Assembly (NCBI GenBank): GCA_950097015.1
Contig: CATNEN010000031.1
Location: 1,364,001 to 1,428,000 of the forward strand
Direction: 5' to 3'
DNA from: Macrostomum hystrix
Lineage: Eukaryota; Platyhelminthes; Macrostomidae
Length of the DNA stretch: 64,000 nt
Position 1 is the stretch's first letter; the number at the start of each line of letters is the position of its first letter. The position numbers and the translations under genes are program-made. Of this stretch, positions 12,001-22,900 are shown one piece after another. The notes below the pieces were generated by a model. It was not told the DNA's origin. It worked only from the letters and a program-made list of their open reading frames with translations, and did no database searches.

Positions 12001-13483
12001 TGACCTTCCTATCAACTATTAGATTGATCATGACCTTCCTATCAACCATTAGATTGATCATGACCTTCCTATCAACCATTAGATTGATCATGACCTTCCT
12101 ATCAACCATTAGATTGATCATGACCTTCCTATCAACTATTAGATTGATAATGACCTTTCTATCAACCATTAGATTGATCATGACCTTCCTAACAATCATT
12201 AGATTAATCATGACCTTCCTAACAATCATTAGATTAATCATGACCTTCCTATCAACCATTTATAGATTGATCATGAGCATGCTATCAACCATGATATTGA
12301 TCATGACCTTCCAATTTAATCAGGAAATAAATAAAGTCTAAGATTAAAATATTACTCTAGAAATTATATTGCCATCTTATAAAAAAGTGTTTAGTACTAA
12401 TGAATGTGATTTGCTTTGTTATAAAGGTAAATAATGGCGAGACCATGTTGGAAATGCATTTGGCACTTCAATGAGATATTTTGGCATCCTAATGAGTACA
12501 TCTAACGAAAATTTTAAGCATAAAATACTTAATCATACCTGTCAGCCAGTTTTACTTGCTATTCTAGCAACAAAAACCTGCAATAAAAAAATAATCAAAT
12601 GCGATAAAAAACGTAAAAGCAAATGAAGGAAACTGTTAAATGGGTGGAACGAAACAGCTTTATGAGCTTTCGGCCTTTTAAACCAACTGCGAAATAATTT
12701 TCTTTCTACTCAATTTTAAAGTGCAAACTTTAGATTTGCGCGCGAATGGCACCATAACATCACGTGACAGCTTTGAATCAAAAGCGACATACATATTTAC
12801 GTGTACATGTAGCCAATAGGAACAATCATGCGATTCCCTTGTCACACGAATCGCCAACCATAGCATTGCGGCTCACCCACCTTGAGATCCAATCCGCGCA
12901 TAACGTGCCTCTGTTTTAGATTAGTCTCGCCGTCAATATTGCAGGTTTCAATGTAGCAAAGGCCGGCCGGATCGGCGCTGTGAAGCAGCAAAATATCGGC
13001 AGGTATGACATCATTGGCGCGCAGTTTAACAATGTCACCTGGCCACAGGTGGCGCCATTCATCTGACACGTAGCCGCCAGCGGAGCGCCTGTAGACCTGG
13101 CAACGACTGTGATTGATTCGCTGATCGGATCGATAGCGCCTGTAGTTTTCAAACGCATCTTTAACAGCCGTTACAGCCAGTACAAATACAACCGGGATGG
13201 GCGACAGCTCCTTGGCGAATGCAGACACGTCTGGCATGAAATTGAGCACCACAATGAATACAAAGTAGATGTTGGCAAATCTGTGAAACTGTTCCCACAG
13301 GTTTAACGGCAGGAATGTCCATAGACTATATTTGGTTGTTTTGATGCGATTATTTGCGAATATTTTATTCGGATTGTCACTGTCTGGGCAGTCTTCGAAT
13401 TTAAAATTTGGCTCAATCATTCGCGTTGCGGGGGCCTGCTTGGCACTGGGCCGGCGAGGCCAGCAGCGCAGGGCATTGCCCAT
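1..13483 (-). CDS. ATP10: ATP10-class P4-ATPase (phospholipid flippase), N-terminal part, runs off left edge
   Basis: Predicted P4-ATPase that moves phospholipids from the outer to the inner membrane leaflet, normally together with a CDC50 subunit. Exons on the minus strand are 13483-12881, 11592-11513, 8051-7939, 7658-7527, 5017-4887, 4601-4331 and 359 to beyond position 1. All but the last join agree in phase. Exon 1 starts at ATG 13483 ([11 protein letters not shown]) and holds [15 protein letters not shown], the first two membrane helices and the actuator motif [11 protein letters not shown], which is typical of the ATP10 class. Exon 3 has [14 protein letters not shown]. Exon 6 has the phosphorylation site DKTGTLTEN (Asp near residue 410). 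The leftmost exon has [19 protein letters not shown], as in the ATP10 cytoplasmic domain. Exon 6 ends in phase 1 but the leftmost exon opens in phase 0, so a small exon or another splice site is missing between them. The nucleotide-binding end and C-terminal helices lie outside the window. Large minisatellites fill the introns. Confidence 0.9.
394..1172. repeat. 27-bp minisatellite, about 29 units
   Basis: Tandem units of 27 bp built around agctgagattgctcagct, alternating between 'caagta' and 'caacta' variants. Each unit holds a perfect 7-bp dyad (agctgag/ctcagct) around a 4-nt loop. The array lies in the ATP10 intron and stops about 34 nt from the acceptor at 360. Confidence 0.95.
1191..2298. 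other. AT-rich intronic sequence without recognised feature
   Basis: Unique AT-rich sequence inside the ATP10 intron. I looked for the missing exon between 4331 and 359 and saw no GC-rich coding stretch here. Confidence 0.6.
2299..3053. repeat. 18-bp minisatellite, about 42 units
   Basis: Unit acagtaggtgagagatgg with frequent gg/ga and gg/ag substitutions. Because 18 is a multiple of three, it creates long spurious ORFs on both strands. It lies in the ATP10 intron. Confidence 0.95.
3243..3273. repeat. (CA)n microsatellite
   Basis: About 15 CA dinucleotides, following a short imperfect 'cactcacac' lead. The flanks (3054-3242 and 3274-3590) are AT-rich without recognised features. Confidence 0.95.
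3591..3770 (-). mobile_element. tRNA-derived SINE, family A, degenerate copy
   Basis: On the minus strand this copy has the family body: a 'cccagccctta' segment (ancestral 'cccagctgttaaatggg'), a 'gctggttacc'-like segment and the tail 'agtccatggactgaacag'. A decayed B-box-like 'ggttcgattt' lies near 3750. The same body recurs at 4630, 23500, 26536, 53285 and 60398. Confidence 0.7.
3955..4195. repeat. 26-bp minisatellite, about 9 units
   Basis: Units carry ggtatcaggccctgaagt plus 'atcggaat'. The array lies in the ATP10 intron, 136 nt from the donor of the exon that ends at 4331. Confidence 0.92.
4630..4803 (-). mobile_element. tRNA-derived SINE, family A
   Basis: The reverse strand gives an A-box-like 'gtagcctagtggttag', then a B-box 'gggttcgattcccga', a 'gtcctttaaataaacac' linker and the tail 'agtccatggactgaacagc'. 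This is one of the best-preserved copies of the family. It occupies most of the 285-bp ATP10 intron between the exons at 4887 and 4601. Confidence 0.85.
5120..7277. repeat. 32-bp minisatellite, about 67 units
   Basis: The core is aatcaaagcacctggattga followed by 'agataatt' or 'aagtaatt'. A longer variant inserts 'acgt' ('aaagtacgtaatt'). It fills most of the ATP10 intron between exons 7527 and 5017. Sequence variants recur in blocks, which suggests that multi-unit segments were duplicated. Confidence 0.95.
8086..11428. repeat. 51-bp minisatellite with higher-order structure, about 65 units
   Basis: Each unit contains aactcggccatagacag, gggattttgtgatcattt and gttcaggtctgcaata. The rare variant 'gccatagccagtagg' occurs at 8187, 8850 and 10123, that is 13 and then about 25 units apart, within matching neighbouring units. 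Blocks of many units were therefore copied. Two short units ('gacagggatttt') appear near 9520 and 11000. A 51-bp period equals 17 codons, so open frames of almost 500 codons arise on the minus strand. It lies in the ATP10 intron and begins about 34 nt from the acceptor at 8052. Confidence 0.96.
11898..12315. repeat. 30-bp minisatellite, about 14 units
   Basis: The unit combines ttagattgatcatgacctt with 'cctatcaacca'. It lies in ATP10 intron 1. The remaining intron sequence (11593-11897 and 12316-12880) is AT-rich and unremarkable. Confidence 0.94.
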
Positions 13484-14938
13484 GGCCAAATCACTAGCAG
13501 CAACAGCTTAGAAGCAAGCCAGCAGATCTGCCTTCTGTTTGTATGCACAAAAGAGTGGAAAACAGACTTTCTTGTTGATTGTGAAGCACTGGAAGCTCAA
13601 TTTAGTTGTTAAGGTTGTGCTGACTCTGAAAATATTGTACAAGGCAAATAATAATTTGGTTTTTACAGAAGAAAATCAAGTATTTTTGTCTATATACTAT
13701 ATTTTTTGTTCATATTCATAAATTAGCCACTAGCTAATATTTCATACAAAGCTAGCAAATATAAGCTAGCATATTTCAGCCCATTAAAAAGTGCAATTTA
13801 ACAAAAAGCAAATTGAAAAAACAACAATCATATTTAAATGAACAAGGTGAGACAAAAGTGAGCTTATAGTTTTTTTAAACCCCAGCTCTTCTGCCAAGCT
13901 GTAGAGTATATATATTTATACTTCCTAGCATTAGTTACAACAGCTCATACTAACATAAAAAAATTCATTCTCTTAACTTGAATTACAGAAGTTTAAAAAG
14001 GCAGACAAAATGGTGCTTCTAAACACTTTCATTTTATCTAGTTAGAAACTTATTTACTTTTTGTTGCTTCTATATCTGAAAGTAAATTAGAAAGCAATTA
14101 GTATAAATATACTATTTATATACGCTACAAAAATATACATAATATATAATTCAAAATCATTCACTATTTCTGAAATTATAGTTAAACAGATAATCCTATA
14201 ATCCAATTAAACTGCTTTCTTAATGCAACTTATCTATAGCTAGTACTTAGCTAGTATATACAAGCTATATGCTGGTAGGACTAGGACTAGGCCTACTGCC
14301 ATTTTAGGTAAGTAAAATATATTTATTCTTTGCAAGCCTGCCTCGGATATTTCTGTAATGCATATCCACCTTAGCCCTTCTAATCTTATGCGCACTTTTG
14401 TATTTAGATTGTATGATTTGAGAATTCTGTTCGTATGACATATATAAAGCAATATACCTTTTACGAATTTTCGTCACGCACTTATTACTTGTAAGCATAT
14501 ACTCATATACATATACTTATGGATGTATCTGTTTTAATAACTAATATTCCAATATATAAAACCAATAAACAATTCGCGTTGAGTTCGCCCGCTGATTAGG
14601 CACTTTTAATAGCTCGTCTAGACTGGAACGTCCAATCGTTCGACCAATCGTTAAATAAAAAGGGCGACAAGTTCCCGACAACACAAAATCACTTATTGCA
14701 CATTTCTAAGACAGGGAGGGGTGCCTTTTTAATTTTCGAGGTAATCACTTTTTTTGCTAAATTGCTAATGGCTGTAAATATCTGTTATATTTATTTTAGT
14801 TGCTAACAAATTGTGTTTTTGTTCTCTTATAGATTCGTGTTGCGTAGGGTTTGTTAATGCTAATAACCAAATCAGTTAACAAATTTAAATCTCAAACAAT
14901 TTTGGCATCATAAATTTATTTGCATTTTTTGTGGGAGA
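13484..14938. other. AT-rich spacer upstream of ATP10
   Basis: Unique AT-rich sequence holding the presumed 5' region of the minus-strand ATP10 gene. I saw no clear TATA box, coding stretch or RNA gene. Confidence 0.5.
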
Positions 14939-15608
14939 GCTTATTCCCACGGTCCCGTGCCGATAATTTCAGTTTTATCCACACGGATCCACGTTGATAA
15001 TTTTCTGCTTATCCACATGGCAGCTTGTATGAACAGGTCTAAAACTTTTTATATAAATATGCCGTGCCATTAATTTCAATTTCATCCACACGGTTCTGTT
15101 CTTTGAAACGAGGCCCTTTCGGGTTTGAACGTTTTGTTGAACCCTCAAGCCAATAGATTGACAAAGTTGCCAGTGTGTTACGATAGGCCTAGTGTTCTAC
15201 ATTTCGACCTACACATTCATTAACGGACAATAATGTCATCCTTTTTAATTATTGTAATAACAACTTACTAAATCTTTTGTCATCGTTATGTGTTGTCATT
15301 CAAATTGTATTGACTTAAAAATTAAGAAGTCTATCAAAGAAAATCATACAAGTCAACCAGCAGAATTCTAGTCAACACCAAACTTGTCACACATATTATA
15401 CATCATTGTTATTCTTTTACACTATGCATTGATAGTGTACACTATACACTATACTCTGAAGCAAAGCCTTATATGCTCAGAGAAGAATAGGTAGGGACTT
15501 GAAAGTAGACCTATTCATACAAGCTGCCATGTGGATAAGCTGAAAATTATCAGCACGGATCTGTGTGGATACAATTGAAATTATCAGCATGGGACCGTGG
15601 GAATAAGC
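14939..15608. mobile_element. Foldback/MITE-like element with about 102-bp terminal inverted repeats
   Basis: The arm at 14939-15040 begins gcttattcccacggtccc. It matches the reverse complement of 15507-15608 with only a few differences, down to 'cagcttgtatgaa(c/t)aggtct'. Each arm contains two related sub-units ('gataattt...ttatccaca'), and a third relative lies just inside the left arm near 15062. The roughly 470-bp centre has no ORF, so the element looks non-autonomous. I see no convincing target-site duplication. Confidence 0.8.
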
Positions 15609-16902
15609 ATTTCCTTTTTTTGTTTGACATTATGTTTGACATTTGACATTTGAATAAATGTACTGTATTTAAAGTTGTTTAAATCGTCGAAACATTTTTT
15701 CGTCTTACAATTATTCATTTTGCACAAAAAGTAAAAACTTGTTGGCACTCTTGATGGCTCTATAATTTTACCACCAAGCTACAGCCTTAGGACCTTTCGA
15801 CATCGGAAATAAATGTTCTAACCTTGTTTTATAATAGGCCTTTTTTATAGCTTTTGAGTATAGCAGATAAGGCATGGATCCTGAAATTTTCGTAATTTTT
15901 GTCAAATGGTCATAGTCAGCAACAGCAAGTAGCAAGGGAAAGTTCATCAAAATTTTGTAATGGAACATTCATCAAATTGAAAATTATCCAGTAGAACATT
16001 AGGCCCAGTCAAATTTAAAATTATCATGTAGAATGCTTGTCAAATCAAATTCAAACAATTAGTTGGTTATTTATTAGATGCTTATGATTATTTGTGCAAT
16101 TTGTGACTGTTGCGCAGAGAGAGTAGAGTATAATATAAGCAAGCAGGTAAAGTCACAGAGTGGAGGAGAAGAAAAATAGAATAGAAGAGAAGGAGAAGAA
16201 AATCATTATTTTTTACTGAAGAGACTAGAAGAGAAGGAGAAGAAAATCAGAGAGTAGAAAAGAAGGAGAAGAAAAAACAAGGTATTTTATAGTATTAAGA
16301 ACAAGACTATTGAGCAAACTCTAGTTTTTGCTCAAACTACAGTTTTTTGTGTGAAATTTATCATTGCTGCTAAGAAGACTTAGGATCAATAGTAGGAGGC
16401 AACTTAGTACATAAAGTTGCTGAACATCTATAGGAAAAGGCTGCACCAGAGATACTCATTCAGATAAGTCTTAAATAGAACATTTTCATTTGTGCCACAT
16501 GTCCTCATATCCATGTAAACACAAGCTGGCAAGAAGGCTAGGCCTATTGCACCTATTTCTTACTGCATTATATTCTAGATTCACACTTTTAGTACTCTTA
16601 ACCAGTTCTTATCAGTCTTTATCACTATTTATCTGTATTTATCCATCTTTATCTATTTCTATAAGTCTTATTACTCTTATCACTCTTCCATTATTCCATT
16701 ATCCATTTTTAATTACTATTAAAAACGATAGCTTATTTTTTCCATCTGTCCGAAATTGTGTGCCTCTTTGTTATTATAAAATATGAAAGTATACTAAAAG
16801 TAAAAAAGACTAATACATTTTTGTGCAACAACAACTTGTTGTCTACAACGACCACTGGTAGTGAAAGTGTCAAACGATTCATTTGAACAATTTTCCAGTT
16901 GA
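15609..16902. other. Spacer upstream of the 16903 gene
   Basis: AT-rich. It holds a short purine-rich stretch with repeated 'gagaaggagaagaaaa' at about 16165-16275 and a run of 'tttatc' repeats near 16615-16690. No gene was recognised. Confidence 0.5.
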
Positions 16903-19900
16903 ATGTCTAAGCAGCCAAAAGCAGCCACTGTTCCTGAAGTCAGCAGCAGCAGTAGCGGCCAAGATGAAAGTGATGAAGAACATTTCTTGTCTTTCTACTC
17001 CAATCTGGACCGCATTGGCGGTCTCCGGCTGATGCGCGTGCTGTCGCAGCAGGCTGAAGCTGCTGTAGCTGCCGCTGATCCACTGCCGCAGTCTGGCGAA
17101 TATGAAGTAGACGATGAAGACAGTAGCTCCCATGCTGAGGCTGCGATAAGCGATAGTATCGAAGAGGTAGACGAAGATCGTTTCGTTGATATTAACGCGA
17201 CTATTTCTGACGACGAAGACATTTGGTATCTGTTCGAAGACGATGGTCGGCCTAGGAAGCTGAGCCGGCGTCAGAAGAAGCACCGTCGATTGGCAGCCGC
17301 ACGTGCCGGCTCATTGGATGCCGCCGTATTGGGTCATGTTGCCTACAGCGATGTTGGCGCTGCTCCGCCCACGCAAAGGGCTACAGAGCAACTGCTGCAC
17401 ACTAGGCAGACCCGGGCAGGACTGTGGTCGCCGCTGTCACTAATGGACTTGTGCCTGCATCAGCTGTGTCGGCCCAGCAAGCCGCGTCGATCTGCTAACT
17501 CGCAGTCATCAACAGCTTTGATGCTGCAGCCGCATCGGCAGCTACCGCGGCCGCTACTGCGTCGACTACAACGGGAACGATTGTTTCGCAATTTACGGGA
17601 ATTATCTCGCCAGTGGTGGCGTGAACGTGCCGCAGATCTTAATCGTCTGTTTTTATCAAATAGCTCCGAGTTGACCGAGGCTCGGCGTTCAAGCCGGCGT
17701 TCAAATCTGGAAGATATATTCTTTGTGCGTTCTATATACTGCTCTGGGCACTTTAACTGCAACCATCAGAAGGCTGTGGACTATACTAGCGCTTATGATC
17801 CTTCGGCACATCGCTCGCCAGCTTTGATTCGCACTTGGAGGAGTCGCGGCGACACGTGCCGCTTCGCGCCAGTTTTATGCTCCACCGAGTTAATGCAAAC
17901 CAGGCAGTCATATATGACTTTTATGGCCTTTTCATCCTGGCCAAGTGTCGTCCTGTGTTGTCTGGCAGCGTTAGAGTTCGACTGGCGGAAGCGATGCATC
18001 CGATCCAGTGGGATTTGTCACGAGCTGGCGAATCGCTACGCTCAGCACGTATTGCCCTACTGTCTATGGTCTAGAGGCCTTGTTGACGAAGCGTGTGCAG
18101 CATTTTTAGCCACTTCCAATCAGCTGCTTGAGGGGGCCGATCGCGCCTCTATGCTCAATGAGGTTGCTAGAATGTACTCTATGGTGGGTGACGCATTATC
18201 GTGCATTGTAAACATATTTAATCACAGATTTATCATAATTATTCGCTTCCTGTCGTCCCTAGCTGGATATGCCGAATGATGCTGTGTCATTTCACCTGAT
18301 GGCTCTGCGCGAGTGCCTTAAAGCTTGTAAACTGGCCGACCAAGGAGCCGACGATCGACACTCTCGCCTAGGCGCCCACTTTCAACAGCTGGCTATGTGC
18401 GCCGCAGTCTTCGACGAAGGCTGCTTTGAAGAGGCCGGCACTCAGTGTGGCCAAGCTGCCCGAGATCGCTGGCGTCAGGTCTTTACTGAAATATTCGTCT
18501 TGGAGCCGGAGGGCTCGTCGTCAGCGGAGGCGCAGGCGGCTGGCGAGCTCGCCCCGTTCATTAACGCTGCTGCTGTTCAAGCGGCTATTCAGCTTGGCAG
18601 CTTGTCCGATGGCCAGGTGGATGCTGAGAGTCACGCGTCAGCTATTGAAGCTGCTGCTATTGCTGCTGCACCGAGTCTGCCAGCCAATGGCGATGGGTCG
18701 ACAAGTCAGCAACAGCAGCAGCATCAGGTGCCGGCTCAGCACGTTGCACCTCTCGAGTGCGGTTTACGCGCGATAATTTCTATGGTGTTTGTTCACTGCG
18801 GTGACAGTGTGAGTGACATTTTATCCACTTGTCTTTTTTTCTTGTACACACTTTGAATCGTTAATCAGCTGACTAGTAGACAGTTCAAATGGTTCATCAG
18901 CTGACTAGTAGACAGTTCAAATGGTTCATCAGCTGACTAGTAGACAGTTAAGATGGTTCATCAGCTGACTAGTAGACAGTTCAAATGGTTCATCAGCTGA
19001 CTAGTAGACAGTTCAAATGGTTCATCAGCTGACTAGTAGACAGTTAAGATGGTTCATCAGCTGACTAGTAGACAGTTCAAATGGTTCATCAGCTGGCATT
19101 CGTTTAACAAAATCCCATGGACAGGCCGAGTGGTGTCGCGAGACCCTAGTCCAGCTTGACAGGCTTCACCAGTTCACCAATCTAACCAGCATCTATCAGT
19201 CTCTATTGCGAGCAGTCCTTGGCGAACGTCGAGCCGCCATCGACTATGCGCGCGACGCCTTGGCAACTCTACGCTCAGTGGCGCCACACCAGCAAAACAA
19301 TAACGGCCTGGCATTGGACAATGACGAGCCAGTTGCTGAGGTTAGCCGGTTAGCTGTCCAGCTTTGGCAGCCGCTGCTTGATCAGATCAGCTTTCACGGC
19401 CGTCTGCCCACTCCGATGCGAATGATCTGGCGACGTAGCCTGACCGCGCCGCTGCTGCCTACACCGCTGAGAGAGCCGGACGAGGCTCAGCGCTTCGCCT
19501 GGCTAGTCGGCGACGATTGCAGCGAGTCGCTAAATCTGCGATTAGACTCTGACGGCTATCTGACTGGCGATATGCAGCTGCTCATGCCCAGGGTATGCCG
19601 TATTCGCTTGGATCCACTTACTGGCCGGCTGCTGTTGAAAGGCGGCGGCTGCGAGACAACAAGCTGGTTTCAGCCACCGGCTGCGGCTGAATGCAGCAAG
19701 GTTACTTGTCTTTTTGTTTGCTTAGTGCTTTTTTAGGAATTGTTTTGCCTATCCAGCCCGGCAGTAACGGCCCGTAAAGCTCTTGATTCATCTCTGCCAT
19801 GTCTATTAGATTCTATAGTCCGCTCATTGTCAACAAAATTCTACGCCTTGTCAGAAAACGCTGTTTTTCTACTGTCTACTCTCCTTCCAGTTATTGAATC

Positions 19901-22900
19901 AGAAATCTGTCCACCCAGTTATTGAATCAGAAATCTGTCCACCCAGTTATTGAATCAGAAATCTGTCCACCCAGTTATTGAATCAGAAATCTGTCCACCC
20001 AGTTATTGAATCAGAAAACTGTCCACCAAGTTATTGAATCAGAAATCTGTCCACCCAGTTATTGAATCAGAAATCTGTCCACCCAGTTATTGAATCAGAA
20101 ATCTGTCCACCAAGTTATTGAATCAGAAATCTGTCCACCCAGTTATTGAATCAGAAAACTGTCCACCAAGTTATTGAATCAGAAATCTGTCCACCCAGTT
20201 ATTGAATCAGAAAACTGTCCACCAAGTTATTGAATCAGAAATCTGTCCACCCAGTTATTGAATCAGAAATCTGTCCACCCAGTTATTGAATCAGAAATCT
20301 GTCCACCCAGTTATTGAATCAGAAATCTGTCCACCCAGTTATTGAATCAGAAAACTGTCCACCCAGTTATTGAATCAGAAATCTGTCCACCCAGTTATTG
20401 AATCAGAAAACTGTCCACCAAGTTATTGAATCAGAAATCTGTCCACCCAGTTATTGAATCAGAAATCTGTCCACCCAGTTATTGAATCAGAAATCTGTCC
20501 ACCCAGTTATTGAATCAGAAAACTGTCCACCCAGTTATTGAATCAGAAAACTGTCCACCCAGTTATTGAATCAGAAATCTGTCCACCCAGTTATTGAATC
20601 AGAAATCTGTCCACCCAGTTATTGAATCAGAAATCTGTCCACCCAGTTATTGAATCAGAAAACTGTCCACCAAGTTATTGAATCAGAAATCTGTCCACCC
20701 AGTTATTGAATCAGAAAAACTGTCCACCAAGTTATTGAATCAGAAATCTGTCCACCCAGTTATTGAATCAGAAATCTGTCCACCCAGTTATTGAATCAGA
20801 AATCTGTCCACCCAGTTATTGAATCAGAAAACTGTCCACCAAGTTATTGAATCAGAAATCTGTCCACCCAGTTATTGAATCAGAAAACTGTCCACCCAAG
20901 TTATTGAATCAGAAATCTGTCCACCCAGTTATTGAATCAGAAATCTGTCCACCCAGTTATTGAATCAGAAATCTGTCCACCCAGTTATTGAATCAGAAAA
21001 CTGTCCACCAAGTTATTGAATCAGAAATCTGCCACCCAGTTATTGAATCAGAAAACTGTCCACCAAGTTATTGAATCAGAAATCTGTCCACCCAGTTATT
21101 GAATCAGAAATCTGTCCACCCAGTTATTGAATCAGAAATCTGTCCACCCAGTTATTGAATCAGAAATCTGTCCACCCAGTTATTGAATCAGAAAACTGTC
21201 CACCCAGTTATTGAATCAGAAATCTGTCCACCCAGTTATTGAATCAGAAAACTGTCCACCAAGTTATTGAATCAGAAATCTGTCCACCCAGTTATTGAAT
21301 CAGAAATCTGTCCACCCAGTTATTGAATCAGAAATCTGTCCACCCAGTTATTGAATCAGAAAACTGTCCACCCAGTTATTGAATCAGAAAACTGTCCACC
21401 CAGTTATTGAATCAGAAATCTGTCCACCCAGTTATTGAATCAGAAATCTGTCCACCCAGTTATTGAATCAGAAATCTGTCCACCCAGTTATTGAATCAGA
21501 AAACTGTCCACCAAGTTATTGAATCAGAAATCTGTCCACCCAGTTATTGAATCAGAAAACTGTCCACCAAGTTATTGAATCAGAAATCTGTCCACCCAGT
21601 TATTGAATCAGAAATCTGTCCACCCAGTTATTGAATCAGAAACTGTCCACCCAGTTATTGAATCAGAAAACTGTCCACCAAGTTATTGAATCAGAAATCT
21701 GTCCACCCAGTTATTGAATCAGAAATCTGTCCACCCAGTTATTGAATCAGAAATCTGTCCACCAAGTTATTGAATCAGAAATCTGTCCACCCAGTTATTG
21801 AATCAGAAATCTGTCCACCCAGTTATTGAATCAGAAATCTGTCCACCCAGTTATTGAATCAGAAATCTGTCCACCCAGTTATTGAATCAGAAAACTGTCC
21901 ACCAAGTTATTGAATCAGAAAACTGTCCACCCAGTTATTGAATCAGAAATCTGTCCACCCAGTTATTGAATCAGAAATCTGTCCACCCAGTTATTGAATC
22001 AGAAATCTGTCCACCAAGTTATTGAATCAGAAAACTGTCCACCAAGTTATTGAATCAGAAAACTGTCCACCCAGTTATTGAATCAGAAATCTGTCCACCC
22101 AGTTATTGAATCAGAAAACTGTCCACCAAGTTATTGAATCAGAAAACTGTCCACCCAGTTATTGAATCAGAAATCTGTCCACCCAGTTATTGAATCAGAA
22201 AACTGTCCACCAAGTTATTGAATCAGAAATCTGTCCACCAAGTTATTGAATCAGAAATCTGTCCACCCAGTTATTGAATCAGAAATCTGTCCACCCAGTT
22301 ATTGAATCAGAAATCTGTCCACCAAGTTATTGAATCAGAAAACTGTCCACCAAGTTATTGAATCAGAAAACTGTCCACCAAGTTATTGAATCAGAAAACT
22401 GTCCACCCAGTTATTGAATCAGAAATCTGTCCACCCAGTTATTGAATCAGAAAACTGTCCACCAAGTTATTGAATCAGAAAACTGTCCACCCAGTTATTG
22501 AATCAGAAAACTGTCCACCAAGTTATTGAATCAGAAAACTGTCCACCCAGTTATTGAATCAGAAAACTGTCCACCCAGTTATTGAATCAGAAAACTGTCC
22601 ACCAAGTTATTGAATCAGAAATCTGTCCACCCAGTTATTGAATCAGAAATCTGTCCACCCAGTTATTGAATCAGAAAACTGTCCACCAAGTTATTGAATC
22701 AGAAATCTGTGCACCCAGTTATTGAACTAGCTCACAACTGATCATTCCGACATTCCCAGGTCAGACAGCTGGAGACAGATGAGCCTAGGCAGCTGATTCT
22801 GCAGACGCCAAGCGGTCGTGAATTCACCTATTTGTATTCGGCGCCCAGTCGGCTAAAGCACGCCTGCCGATTGGACGCCATCTATTCTATTGGTGAATCA

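Noticed and set aside
11885-12341. ORFs of about 124 and 145 codons on opposite strands
   Set aside because: Both arise from the same 30-bp array; mutually antisense repeats are not a gene.
17835-18074. Alternative frame in exon 1 of the 16903 gene (MEESRRHVPLRASF...)
   Set aside because: It looks protein-like, but using it would need two frameshifts, whereas the main frame stays open for 458 codons and joins the next exon in phase.
19886-22728. CRISPR-like appearance of regularly spaced repeats
   Set aside because: There are no unique spacers, units are contiguous, and the host is a eukaryotic intron.
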